A stretch of DNA of 64,000 bases from Bacteroidales bacterium. Its GTDB lineage: Bacteria > Bacteroidota > Bacteroidia > Bacteroidales > F082. Position numbers and translations under genes: made by a program. The DNA is taken from contig JANJUV010000007.1 in assembly GCA_024710405.1 (NCBI GenBank), positions 248,001 through 312,000 on the forward strand, in the 5' to 3' direction. The notes below the pieces were generated by a model. The model was not told the DNA's origin, did no database searches, and saw nothing but the letters and a program-made list of their open reading frames with translations. Of the stretch, positions 8,981 to 17,838 are shown in pieces. Numbering within the stretch: position 1 is the first letter of the stretch; each line of letters starts with the position of its first letter.

Positions 8981-9784
8981 ATGCAACATATGTTAAAAGT
9001 TAAAACTTTCTATCGATACTTCACTGACTTTCTTCAATTCGGACAAATAACGCTTGTGTTTGCATCTGTGTATTACCTGCTGACTAAAAAATCGTTTATC
9101 CGAACGAGGATCTACAGAAGCAAACTCGGCTGCTTCCTGCACCGTAAGGGTTCTATCGATTTTCAATTTGGTAATTATGCTTATGAGTGGAACGTCAAGC
9201 AATTTATTAATAAGCACGCAAAGCATTACAGCCATTTTGTAGATATTGGTGCTAATATTGGTACCTACAGTATTTTTGCTGCCAACAGAGGAATGCGGGT
9301 GATTGCTTTTGAACCTATATACGAAAATTTCAAAGCACTTACCATTAATCTGATGCTTAATAATTTCGAAAAACAGGTGAAATGTTTCAATGTTGGTCTA
9401 AGTGACAAATCTACCGAAGCAGATTTTACCTTCGATCCGCTCAATACCGGAGCTTCCCATATGAGTACGATCAACACTGGCCTTCATCCTGACGAAGCCC
9501 ATAATCCCCATGAAATTGTGCGTTTAATCACTATGGATGAAGCACTTGCTGGTTTTAATATCCCTTATGAAGAAGGTGTAATCCTGAAGATTGATGTTGA
9601 GGGTATGGAAATTGAAGTCTTAAGAGGCGGTGTGTCATTTTTGAAAGACCATAAAAATCTGCTTTTGGTAATTGAAAGTTATCACTCAGGCGAATTAGCC
9701 ATTAAAGAAACACTTGACTCAATCGCAAAATTTGAGTATTTTCACATTGACAATTTAAACTTTGGAGCCAGAAAATCTCTGTAA
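8981..9784 (+). CDS. FkbM family SAM-dependent methyltransferase
   Basis: The protein has 267 residues. After a hydrophobic N-terminal stretch, the SAM-binding motif I reads FVDIGANIGTYSIFAA, followed by VIAFEPIYENFKAL (acidic ribose-binding position) and the FkbM-typical LITMDEAL and ILKIDVEGMEIEVLRGG blocks. FkbM enzymes O-methylate sugars or polyketide hydroxyls. Its position after an acyltransferase and eight bases from that gene's stop suggests methyl decoration of the glycan. The ATG at 8981 is adopted; a second ATG at 8990 is equally possible. Confidence 0.88.
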   Translation: MQHMLKVKTFYRYFTDFLQFGQITLVFASVYYLLTKKSFIRTRIYRSKLGCFLHRKGSIDFQFGNYAYEWNVKQFINKHAKHYSHFVDIGANIGTYSIFAANRGMRVIAFEPIYENFKALTINLMLNNFEKQVKCFNVGLSDKSTEADFTFDPLNTGASHMSTINTGLHPDEAHNPHEIVRLITMDEALAGFNIPYEEGVILKIDVEGMEIEVLRGGVSFLKDHKNLLLVIESYHSGELAIKETLDSIAKFEYFHIDNLNFGARKSL

Positions 9785-9802
9785 CGAATAAATACAATAA
9801 GC

Positions 9803-10996
9803 ATGACAGGCCTTCAAATTATCCTTTGGTTCCTCATTTTTCTGGTGTTTTACGCCTATCTGGGTTATGGAATCTTATTGTATGCGCTTGTGAGGGTGAA
9901 GCGGCTATTCACTGCAAAAAAGGAGAAGCGTTATGATGATTACGAGCCCGAAGTAACTTTGTTTGTTGCTGCCTACAACGAAAAAGATTATGTTGATGCC
10001 AAAGTAGCAAACTCTCTCGACATGGACTACCCTGCCCATAAAATCCGACAGGTGTGGGTAACTGATGGTTCGGATGACGGAACACCTGATATTCTGAAAA
10101 AGTATGCAGCTCAAGGTGTTGAAGTTTACCATGAGCCTGCCCGGGGCGGTAAGATCGGAGCCATGAACCGTGGCATGAAATTCATAGCAACTCCCATTGT
10201 TATCTTTTCAGACGGTAATACAATGCTGGGAAAAGAATCGGTGAGAAGGATAGTGAACCTTTTTAAAAATCCAAAAGTTGGCTGTGTATCAGGAGAGAAA
10301 CGTATATACACTAAAGAGCTGGATGCAGCTGCCGGTACCGAAGGGATTTACTGGAAATATGAATCCAAACTCAAGAAATGGGATGCAGAGCTTTATTCAG
10401 TAGTTGGCGCAGCCGGCGAACTTTTTGCCATTCGGACCGAACTATTTCAGGAAGTTGAAAAAGATACGCTGTTGGATGATTTTATCATTTCTTTGAGAAT
10501 CGCCATGAAGGGCTTTACAATACAGTACGATCCTGAGGCCTATGCAATTGAAACTTCCTCAGCCAATGTAAAAGAAGAACTAAAACGTAAAATCAGAATA
10601 GCTGCCGGAGGCATTCAGTCAATTATTCGTTTGAGTCCACTGCTGAACATATTTAAGTATGGCATTCTGAGTTTTCAATATATCTCTCACCGGGTTTTAA
10701 GATGGACAATAGCACCATTGTCACTTCCTGTTATATTTGTCTTGAATGCCTGGCTTGGCTACTCCTACGGACTACTTAATACTGCCAATCTTTACTCATG
10801 GCTGATGGCCGCTCAGATTTTATTTTATTTGATGGCAATGCTCGGCTGGTATTTAGAGAATAAGGCCGTTAAGATAAAAGTGTTGTTTGTTCCTTATTAC
10901 TTCTTTATTATGAATTATGCCGTGATTCTCGGAATAAGGAGGTATTTCAAAGGAAAGCAAACCGTAAACTGGGAAAGAGCAAAACGCGGAACATGA
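9803..10996 (+). CDS. Membrane GT2 glycosyltransferase (cellulose-synthase-like)
   Basis: The 397-residue protein begins with a membrane helix (about residues 5-27). A GT2 domain follows with VTLFVAAYNEK, VTDGSDDGT, the FSDGN metal site, a GAAGELFAIR acceptor block and LDDFIISLRIAMKG, where the aspartates fill the catalytic position. Three to four C-terminal membrane helices finish the protein. This is the layout of processive GT2 synthases such as poly-N-acetylglucosamine or hyaluronan synthases. The canonical QxxRW is replaced by KRKIRIAAGG, as in many Bacteroidota homologues. It differs clearly from the duplicated pairs upstream. Confidence 0.87.
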   Translation: MTGLQIILWFLIFLVFYAYLGYGILLYALVRVKRLFTAKKEKRYDDYEPEVTLFVAAYNEKDYVDAKVANSLDMDYPAHKIRQVWVTDGSDDGTPDILKKYAAQGVEVYHEPARGGKIGAMNRGMKFIATPIVIFSDGNTMLGKESVRRIVNLFKNPKVGCVSGEKRIYTKELDAAAGTEGIYWKYESKLKKWDAELYSVVGAAGELFAIRTELFQEVEKDTLLDDFIISLRIAMKGFTIQYDPEAYAIETSSANVKEELKRKIRIAAGGIQSIIRLSPLLNIFKYGILSFQYISHRVLRWTIAPLSLPVIFVLNAWLGYSYGLLNTANLYSWLMAAQILFYLMAMLGWYLENKAVKIKVLFVPYYFFIMNYAVILGIRRYFKGKQTVNWERAKRGT

Positions 10997-12636
10997 AAAT
11001 ACTGAAAATATTAGGGTTATATGCATTGATATTCTTTGCAACAGGTATTTCAGCTGACCTTAATGCGCAATCAAATTGTTATGTTATCGTTCCGCTCTCG
11101 CAAAATGTTATTGACGGATCAGCCATACCTCCCGGAAGCATAATCTGTGTTGAAGCCGGAAACCGCGACTATCTTCTGATCCGTAATATGACCGGGAATT
11201 TGGGTAGCCCAATAATAATCAAGAATTTCAACGGAGCTGTAGTAATTCAAACAACTCATTACTACGGAATAAAACTCAGCAATTGCTCAAATGTGGTTCT
11301 GTCTGGTTCAGGTGTTGCAGGCATTCATTATGGCTTCAATATTACCGGCGTATCTAATGGCGTTGGTATTACGATTGACGATTTGAGCACCCACACTGAG
11401 GTCAATCACGTGAAAATCAGCAACACCAAATTTAGTGGGATCATAGCTAAAACCGACCCATCATGCACTAACTTTTCTGCTACCCGAGAAAAATTTACTA
11501 TGTATGATCTGAAGATTAATAACTGCTACCTGCACGATATTGGTGATGAGGGTTTTTATATTGGAAGTTCGAAGTACACCGGACAATACCTGCCATCATG
11601 TGATACAACCGTTTTACCACATCTTATAGAAGGGGTCTATATTCATGATAATATTATTGAAAGAACCGGCTGGGATGGATTACAAGTAAGTTCATCGTCA
11701 AAAAACTGTTTCGTACACAACAACCGTATTTCTTTTGACTCGCAAAGGGAGACACAGGACCAAATGTCCGGCATAATCATTGGAGGAGGTTCACAATGTG
11801 ACTGTTATAACAATATTGTACTTGACGGTAAAGGTGATGGAATTGATTACTTTGGAAGTGGCAACCAAAAAATTTACAATAACTTGATTGTAAGGCCTGG
11901 AAAAAGCTTTCAACCAGCCAATCCAAACCTCATGAAACATGGCATTTATATTGGCAATGCAGTGGATCAGATGATGACTTCTTTACAACTGGTGCACAAT
12001 ACCATCGTTGCTCCAAAATCAACAGGTATAAGATTTGTAAATGCTGGCAGCATGCAAAACAAAATTTACAACAACATAATTACTGAGCCGGGTTCATTTG
12101 GCACGATGGGCGAATCGGCATATTTTCTGCACAATCTTGCATCCAGTCAATACGAATTTAGTCATAACCTACTCAACAACAGCATTGAGGTTAATCAGTT
12201 TATAAACTATCAATCTGATAATTATGAACTAAAACCAGGATCTCCGGCGGTCAACGCAGCCAAACCCGGTATAATTGTTTTTGATCTGAACAATAATCCC
12301 CGACCACATAACCTGCTGCCTGACATCGGCGCCTTTGAATCTCAGGACCCTTTTGCATCAACTGAAGAATTAGGAACTAATAAAATAGATATCAATGCGT
12401 TTCCTAATCCATCATCAGGAATAGTTTATCTTATTCTTCCTGATGGAAAAGCACAAAAATTCCAGTTTCATCTTACTGATGTTAATGGACTAATGCTTTT
12501 AAATGGTCAACTTATGACCGAATCAGAAAACAAATACCAAAAGCTTGATTTATCAGCACTCAAACCGGGCATTTATTTTCTGAAACTATTCGACAATGTA
12601 ACTTACAGTACACATAAAATAATCTTAACACACTAA
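10993..12636 (+). CDS. Secreted right-handed parallel beta-helix protein with T9SS sorting domain
   Basis: The 547-residue protein has an N-terminal signal peptide ending near GISADLNAQ, a long parallel beta-helix region (about residues 60-440) rich in N-N-x-I/V turns such as NNRIS, NNIVL, NNLIV and NNIIT, and a type A Por secretion sorting domain (about 465-547) beginning FPNPSSGIVYL and ending with LKPGIYFLKL. Beta-helix proteins of this kind are often polysaccharide lyases, hydrolases or surface adhesins; no catalytic set is recognisable. The start overlaps the preceding gene's stop by 4 bases (ATGA). A T9SS cargo protein embedded in a polysaccharide operon suggests it acts on, or is anchored with, that glycan. 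Confidence 0.87.
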   Translation: MKILKILGLYALIFFATGISADLNAQSNCYVIVPLSQNVIDGSAIPPGSIICVEAGNRDYLLIRNMTGNLGSPIIIKNFNGAVVIQTTHYYGIKLSNCSNVVLSGSGVAGIHYGFNITGVSNGVGITIDDLSTHTEVNHVKISNTKFSGIIAKTDPSCTNFSATREKFTMYDLKINNCYLHDIGDEGFYIGSSKYTGQYLPSCDTTVLPHLIEGVYIHDNIIERTGWDGLQVSSSSKNCFVHNNRISFDSQRETQDQMSGIIIGGGSQCDCYNNIVLDGKGDGIDYFGSGNQKIYNNLIVRPGKSFQPANPNLMKHGIYIGNAVDQMMTSLQLVHNTIVAPKSTGIRFVNAGSMQNKIYNNIITEPGSFGTMGESAYFLHNLASSQYEFSHNLLNNSIEVNQFINYQSDNYELKPGSPAVNAAKPGIIVFDLNNNPRPHNLLPDIGAFESQDPFASTEELGTNKIDINAFPNPSSGIVYLILPDGKAQKFQFHLTDVNGLMLLNGQLMTESENKYQKLDLSALKPGIYFLKLFDNVTYSTHKIILTH

Positions 12637-12639
12637 ATA

Positions 12640-13458
12640 GTGTACAGGGTTTTATTGAAACGGTATCTGCCTGCAGACATTGCACGACTTTTTAAATGGA
12701 CAGAACTACGTATTAACAAATTGATATACAGTGGTAATACATTCCTGTGCCCTTACTGCTCACAAACATATAGACTGTTTAAATCAGGCGGAATCACCAA
12801 CCAACTAATTGAAAAAATGGATATTATTGGTGCCGGAATCAGACAGAATATGGTTTGCCCAGGTTGTGGCTCAACAGACAGGGACAGACTTTTATATGCC
12901 TACTTTGACCATGAATTCAAGTTTCTGAGACCAAAAAAACTGCTGCACATTGCTCCAGAACCCTGCTTAAACAGTTACTTTAAAAATATAGTCAGTATAA
13001 GTTATGTGTTTGGAGCTAAATTTCATGAGGGACTCTATTATCCAAAAGAACTGGAAATTATCAACCTTGAACATCTGCAGTATGCTGACAATACTTTTGA
13101 TTGGGTAGTTTGCAATCATGTCTTGGAACATGTTGAGGATGAGTTTCAATCTTTAGCTGAAATCCTAAGGGTATTGACTCCGGGCGGAAAAGCAGTTTTG
13201 CAGGTGCCCTGGTCACCCAAACTTGAAATCACTTTCGAAGACCCAACTTATGTCACAGAATCAGACAGATTAAAGCATTACGGACAGGATGATCATTTAA
13301 GGCTCTTCGGAAAGGATTACCCCGGACGAATTGCAAAAGCAGGTTTTAAAGTTTCTATTATCAAACCATCTGATTTGCCATTGATAGCTGACAACAAAGT
13401 AAATTTGTCGATTAACCCCAGAGAGCTTATTTTTGTAGGTGAAAAGCAAACATCATGA
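12640..13458 (+). CDS. Class I SAM methyltransferase with N-terminal zinc ribbon
   Basis: Translation starts with GTG at 12640, three bases after the previous stop; no in-frame ATG gives a complete domain. The N-terminal third contains two CxxC pairs (FLCPYCSQT and MVCPGCGST), which look like a zinc ribbon. A methyltransferase domain follows, with LLHIAPEPCL at motif I, then FDWVVCNHVLEHVEDE and LTPGGKAVLQVPW. The 272-residue length is ordinary for this group. It overlaps the following histidine kinase by 4 bases. Cytoplasmic methylation of a sugar intermediate is the simplest role from context, but the substrate is unknown. Confidence 0.85.
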   Translation: MYRVLLKRYLPADIARLFKWTELRINKLIYSGNTFLCPYCSQTYRLFKSGGITNQLIEKMDIIGAGIRQNMVCPGCGSTDRDRLLYAYFDHEFKFLRPKKLLHIAPEPCLNSYFKNIVSISYVFGAKFHEGLYYPKELEIINLEHLQYADNTFDWVVCNHVLEHVEDEFQSLAEILRVLTPGGKAVLQVPWSPKLEITFEDPTYVTESDRLKHYGQDDHLRLFGKDYPGRIAKAGFKVSIIKPSDLPLIADNKVNLSINPRELIFVGEKQTS

Positions 13459-15929
13459 AAGTTGTAAGATTTGGTTCGGCATTTTTTCTGGTTCTGATGT
13501 TCAGTTGCTCATTGGTGTTCGGGCAAAAGAGTATCAGACTTAATAATGACAATCAACTTGTTGACTTTTTCGACTTTGAGTTCTATAGCAATTTCTTAAT
13601 TACAGATTTTGCATTACGAAATAGCATCAATAAGGCTATTCCGGACCATTATGGAGCAGAAGATCATTTAACTCGTGTACAATTCATAGCCACCTATGAA
13701 GAGATTCTGGAAAAGCATGATGACAATCTGAATGACTCTCTGATAATCCAGTTAATCAAATTATCAGCTACTTATGCCTATAATAGTTTGTATGAAGCTG
13801 CTTATAAAAGTGCATCATTAGTCTGCCGGCAAAAAACTGAAAACAAAAACTTTCTATTGTTATCCAATCAATTAGCATACATTTCATCGTTCAAAACAAC
13901 AAATTACGATAGTGCTGTCAGTCATTTAAAAGAACTTATCCAGCTGGCCTCGGAGCTTAACAATCAGGAGATGCTGGTTTCAGCTCTAATGCATCTTTCT
14001 TTGGTCTATATCTCGTTAAATGATCTTTCAAAAGCACGTCTATATTTCAGCACTGGCCATTCAGAGGCAAAGAGCACCGGTAAACATTCAGCCCTTGTTG
14101 CTGCAATTGAAATACTAATGAGCAAGAGTGACAATAAACCACACCCTGTAGGGTTTGATCAGAATAGAACAGATTCCATACTATACAATAGTTCTATAAC
14201 TGAGGCGGGTTTTTATTTGCTTCAGCTTTATCAATCTTCATTGCATGCTGAAGACAGGAAAATGTTACTTCAGGCGATAGAAAAACATGCGATTGAAAAC
14301 AAATTGAATGCGCTACTGATTGAAGCTGGCCGGGTAGGCTATTCAATCAGCTCTTCCAATGAAATTGTTAGTATACAATCTTTTCAGGATGCCTCGTGGA
14401 TTCTTCAGCAAGAACTTCGAAGTTTAAATTCTGAACATCAGCAATTCTATAGGGAACTGATTAGTATACAAACGGATAAACAGCTAAGTTCAAAACAAAA
14501 ATCCAACCGTAAGATTAGTGGCTACAAAGCGGCAATATTCATCCTGATTATCGGATTGCTGGTTTCTGTGCTTCTTTTGATTAAAATTAAAAAAATGAAG
14601 CACGATGTTCAGGAGAAAAGGACCCGGTTTAACATCAGCCTCAAGGAACTCAATAGTCGGGCAAATAACATGGATTCCAATATAGATCAACGTGTGGCAG
14701 AGCGCAATCATGTTATGATGGAAGAGCTGAAAGAGCGGGAAAAGGTAGACGCTGAGCTGAAGATTGCACTGAAAAAGGCTGAAGATGCCAATTATCTTAA
14801 AAACTCTTTTTTGTCGAGCATGAGCCACGAGATCAGGACACCGCTAAATGGCATTATGGGCTTCTCGAATTTACTGCAACAGGAAATGGCAGAACTTGAA
14901 AACACAGAACTATACGAATACGCCCATTCCATCGAGCGTAGTGGCGAACGATTACTTCATTTACTCAACAATATTATTGATATCAGCAGAATTGAGGCAA
15001 ATGATGTGGTTATGAACCTAAACCATCTAAAAATTGAGGATGTTATTAATCAGGTAGTTGATATTTATAGCTTTAGAGCAAATGAAAAGGGAATACGAAT
15101 AGTTACTGACGGTGCAGTTGATGTTCCGGTACTGGCGGATAAAGATATCCTGATGAGGGTGTTACTTGAAGTAATGGATAATGCCGTTAAATACACTGAA
15201 AAGGGTTTTATAAAGATCGAATATAATACTGATAATGAAAAAAACGAACAACTGATTTCCATAAAAGATACCGGAATAGGCATTGATGAATCTTACATTC
15301 CACATATTTTTGATGCCTTCCGTCAGGAAAGTTTTGGGTATACCAGACAGTATCAGGGAGCCGGACTTGGAATGCCGCTCGCACAGCGAATGATGATGCT
15401 TATGAAAGGATCAATACAAGTATCATCTGCCAAATCTGTCGGAACCGTGGTTACAATAAGAATGCCACTCGCCGACAAGAAACCGGTTACAACAATCATT
15501 GCTGAACAAAAGATAAATCGTGTACCAACAAATACAATGCTTCGTATTTTAGTTGTTGAAGACGATAAATCAAGCAGAATGATAATAGGAAGGATGTTAA
15601 AGGAGTTTGGATTAATAGAACTTGTCAGTGATGGTGAATCCGCCATTCAAACACTAACCAAACATAAAGAATCCAACCTGTTTTTTGATGTAGTTTTTCT
15701 GGACATCAATTTACCTGCCCCATGGGACGGTATTAAGCTCAGAAACCATATTATCAAACAATTGCCTGAATACGAAAGCATCCCCTTCATTGCACAAACA
15801 GCATATGCGATGGCAGGAGATCAGGACAGGTTTTTTGAAGCAGGATTCAAGCATTATATTCCAAAACCAATTGAAAAACAATATCTTGATAGAATTATAG
15901 CTGAATTGGCAGCAAAACATACATCATAA
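13455..15929 (+). CDS. Hybrid sensor histidine kinase with TPR-like sensor and C-terminal receiver
   Basis: The 824-residue protein has a signal/anchor peptide, a helical TPR-like periplasmic region (about 60-345), one membrane helix (about 354-377), a short coiled coil, a HisKA domain with SMSHEIRTPLNG (phospho-acceptor His458), a HATPase_c domain with MDNAVKYTEKG, DTGIGIDES and GAGLGMPLAQRM, and a receiver domain with VVEDD, phospho-acceptor Asp750 in LDINLP, and KPIE. It therefore autophosphorylates and passes phosphate to its own receiver. The start overlaps the polysaccharide-locus methyltransferase by 4 bases, implying co-translation. The CheY-like protein just downstream is a likely partner. 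Confidence 0.92.
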   Translation: MKVVRFGSAFFLVLMFSCSLVFGQKSIRLNNDNQLVDFFDFEFYSNFLITDFALRNSINKAIPDHYGAEDHLTRVQFIATYEEILEKHDDNLNDSLIIQLIKLSATYAYNSLYEAAYKSASLVCRQKTENKNFLLLSNQLAYISSFKTTNYDSAVSHLKELIQLASELNNQEMLVSALMHLSLVYISLNDLSKARLYFSTGHSEAKSTGKHSALVAAIEILMSKSDNKPHPVGFDQNRTDSILYNSSITEAGFYLLQLYQSSLHAEDRKMLLQAIEKHAIENKLNALLIEAGRVGYSISSSNEIVSIQSFQDASWILQQELRSLNSEHQQFYRELISIQTDKQLSSKQKSNRKISGYKAAIFILIIGLLVSVLLLIKIKKMKHDVQEKRTRFNISLKELNSRANNMDSNIDQRVAERNHVMMEELKEREKVDAELKIALKKAEDANYLKNSFLSSMSHEIRTPLNGIMGFSNLLQQEMAELENTELYEYAHSIERSGERLLHLLNNIIDISRIEANDVVMNLNHLKIEDVINQVVDIYSFRANEKGIRIVTDGAVDVPVLADKDILMRVLLEVMDNAVKYTEKGFIKIEYNTDNEKNEQLISIKDTGIGIDESYIPHIFDAFRQESFGYTRQYQGAGLGMPLAQRMMMLMKGSIQVSSAKSVGTVVTIRMPLADKKPVTTIIAEQKINRVPTNTMLRILVVEDDKSSRMIIGRMLKEFGLIELVSDGESAIQTLTKHKESNLFFDVVFLDINLPAPWDGIKLRNHIIKQLPEYESIPFIAQTAYAMAGDQDRFFEAGFKHYIPKPIEKQYLDRIIAELAAKHTS

Positions 15930-15970
15930 GCATTACCATAATTAGAATCTAAAAGATTATGGATTAGTGA

Positions 15971-15978
15971 TATATTTG
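15971..15978 (+). promoter_or_regulatory. -7 promoter box for the stand-alone response regulator
   Basis: TATATTTG matches the Bacteroidota TAnnTTTG -7 element and lies 33 bases before the ATG at 16012. No clear -33 TTG was found, so this is supported by one element only. It would let the regulator be transcribed apart from the kinase gene upstream. Confidence 0.5.
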
Positions 15979-16011
15979 TACGAGCAATAGTAACCAAATA
16001 ACGTTAAAAAA

Positions 16012-16395
16012 ATGTCCCTAAAGATCCTGATAGTTGAAGATAATGAACTTAATCAGAAGTTTGCTATTGCTGTGGTTACCAAACTTGGGCACAGTACCGA
16101 CATCGCCGTAAACGGGAAACAAGGCCTCGAGAAGTATCTTAAAAATACCTACGACCTGATATTAATGGATATACAAATGCCCGAAATGAATGGTATTGAA
16201 TGCACGTTGGAGATTCGTAAAATTGAAAAAGTAACCGGAGCGCACATACCAATAATTGCTGTTACTGCCTTTGCAATGGAACATGACAAGAAAAACTGTA
16301 TGGATGCAGGGATGGATGATTTTGTTACAAAGCCATATAAGCCTATTGAACTTGAAGAAAGAATCAAACATTTCTTTCCTGAATCCTGTCGGTAA
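16012..16395 (+). CDS. Stand-alone CheY-like response regulator
   Basis: The 127-residue protein is a single receiver domain: ILIVEDNELNQ acidic pocket, phospho-acceptor Asp53 in LMDIQMPEMNG, threonine in AVTAFAM and the lysine of TKPYKP. There is no DNA-binding or enzymatic output domain. Receivers with the EDNELNQ signature are typical of hybrid-kinase phosphorelays. It starts 82 bases after the hybrid kinase and has its own likely -7 box, so it may take phosphate from that kinase and act by protein-protein contact. The target is not visible in the window. Confidence 0.92.
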   Translation: MSLKILIVEDNELNQKFAIAVVTKLGHSTDIAVNGKQGLEKYLKNTYDLILMDIQMPEMNGIECTLEIRKIEKVTGAHIPIIAVTAFAMEHDKKNCMDAGMDDFVTKPYKPIELEERIKHFFPESCR

Positions 16396-16435
16396 CATTT
16401 ATGCCAACTTATAATCATTTATCAGCAACCCATAT

Positions 16436-16466
16436 AAAAAAAAACGCCCGAATAGGCGTTTTTTTT
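16436..16466 (+). terminator. Rho-independent terminator, probably bidirectional
   Basis: A short GC stem, ACGCC at 16444-16448 and GGCGT at 16455-16459, is extended by A and T runs on both sides and closes a six-base loop. The T run follows on the + strand and the A run gives U-rich RNA on the - strand. It sits between the convergent response regulator and FKBP genes. Confidence 0.85.
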
Positions 16467-16484
16467 ATGAATAACATGTCACAA

Positions 16485-17834
16485 CTAGTTTACTTCCAAC
16501 AACTCAACATCAAATACCAATGGTGAATATGGTGGAATATCTGCACCACGTTGATTTTCTCCATAGGCCAACTCGGAGGGCACGACAAGTCTCGCCTTAC
16601 CACCTGCTTTCATCATTGCCACTCCTTCGTCCCATCCGCGAATAACCTCACCCCTGCCCAAAGTAAATTCAAATGGACGATCCATATCCTTGGATGACTG
16701 AAGTTTCTTTCCTTCTATATTATAAAGCGTATAATGAACCTTAACTTTCTTACCAGCTTCAGCCTGGACACCTGTACCAGTCTCTGTTTCAATATAAAAC
16801 AAACCGGTAGCTGTGGGTTCATTCTGAATGTTATTGTCCTTTAAATACTTTCCGATCCTGGCAGCTTCATTCAGTTTTGCCTGCTCTTTAGCCATTTCCT
16901 CAGCTTTGGCTTTTGCGGCCCGTTCAGCCTGAACTTCCGCCAGATCTCTTATTTTCATCAATTCAACATCATAAACTAAAGTAGTATAGGGTGGTATCAT
17001 TTGCGATCTGCCAACACTATCAAATGCCAGCGAAGAAGGTACAATTAATCTTGCTTTTGTTCCTTTACGCAAATAAGTCAATGCCTCATCAAATCCTTTG
17101 GTGTCAAAAGGCTTTCCAAACTCAATATCAATAGGTTCCTGTGAATATGACGAAAACAATTGTGTGCCATCTACCAGCCCTACAGTAAAATGAACCTGAA
17201 GCATGTCACCTTCTTTCGGTAAGCGACCTGAACCAGCTTTTTGCTCCAGATAATACAAACCGGATGGAAGCGGAGCTACGGTTATATTATTTGCCGCAAG
17301 ATATTCACTCAGTTGTGTGTTTTCATCTTCTTTCATCTGCATCAGCATAGCACGGTTTTCAGATTCAACCTCTTCGGCAGTTTTAAAGCTGATCAGCTTC
17401 ATATCAAAATACATGACCGAACCCGGCTCAATAAACTCAGGAAGTTCAGGTATTCCTGCTGTTTTCATGAAAAACGAATCTGCGGGAAAGGCAACAGTAA
17501 CAGAGTCTCCAGCCAGCATATATGTCAATGCCGCATAAAGATCACCCTTGAATGTCGGTTCGATAACTTCAAAAGTGATGGGCTCAGGAAACTCCTTTGT
17601 TGAAAATAAAGTCGTGTCTTTAGATGTGTTTTTATTGTTAACCCTGTATTCCATACTTAAAGTCACCACATCACTTACTTTTGGACGGCCACTTTCAGCT
17701 TCACCATTAATATGGTGTTTAATATAAACTTCATTTCCAACAAGTTTGAACCCCTTATAAGGCCCCTTGCTGCACGAAATAAAAATACCAAGCGATAAGA
17801 CTATCGCGCTTACAATTAATAGTTTAATTTTCAT
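16485..17834 (-). CDS. FKBP-type peptidyl-prolyl isomerase lipoprotein, three FKBP-like domains
   Basis: The 449-residue protein begins with a lipoprotein signal whose lipobox ends FISC. Three FKBP-like units follow. The first (about 30-150) is strongly degenerate. The second (about 200-300) keeps VHFT and VYDVELM but has KGFDEAL where FKBPs have the active-site tryptophan. The third (about 345-449) keeps VHYT, FEFTLG, EVIRGWDEG, LAYGE and VFDVELLEV, so it is the best candidate for activity, although the canonical FDSS is LQSS. It would assist proline isomerisation in exported proteins at the periplasmic or outer membrane face. Last gene of the nrnA operon, 4 bases after its neighbour. Confidence 0.9.
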   Translation of the reverse strand: MKIKLLIVSAIVLSLGIFISCSKGPYKGFKLVGNEVYIKHHINGEAESGRPKVSDVVTLSMEYRVNNKNTSKDTTLFSTKEFPEPITFEVIEPTFKGDLYAALTYMLAGDSVTVAFPADSFFMKTAGIPELPEFIEPGSVMYFDMKLISFKTAEEVESENRAMLMQMKEDENTQLSEYLAANNITVAPLPSGLYYLEQKAGSGRLPKEGDMLQVHFTVGLVDGTQLFSSYSQEPIDIEFGKPFDTKGFDEALTYLRKGTKARLIVPSSLAFDSVGRSQMIPPYTTLVYDVELMKIRDLAEVQAERAAKAKAEEMAKEQAKLNEAARIGKYLKDNNIQNEPTATGLFYIETETGTGVQAEAGKKVKVHYTLYNIEGKKLQSSKDMDRPFEFTLGRGEVIRGWDEGVAMMKAGGKARLVVPSELAYGENQRGADIPPYSPLVFDVELLEVN

Positions 17835-17838
17835 AAAG

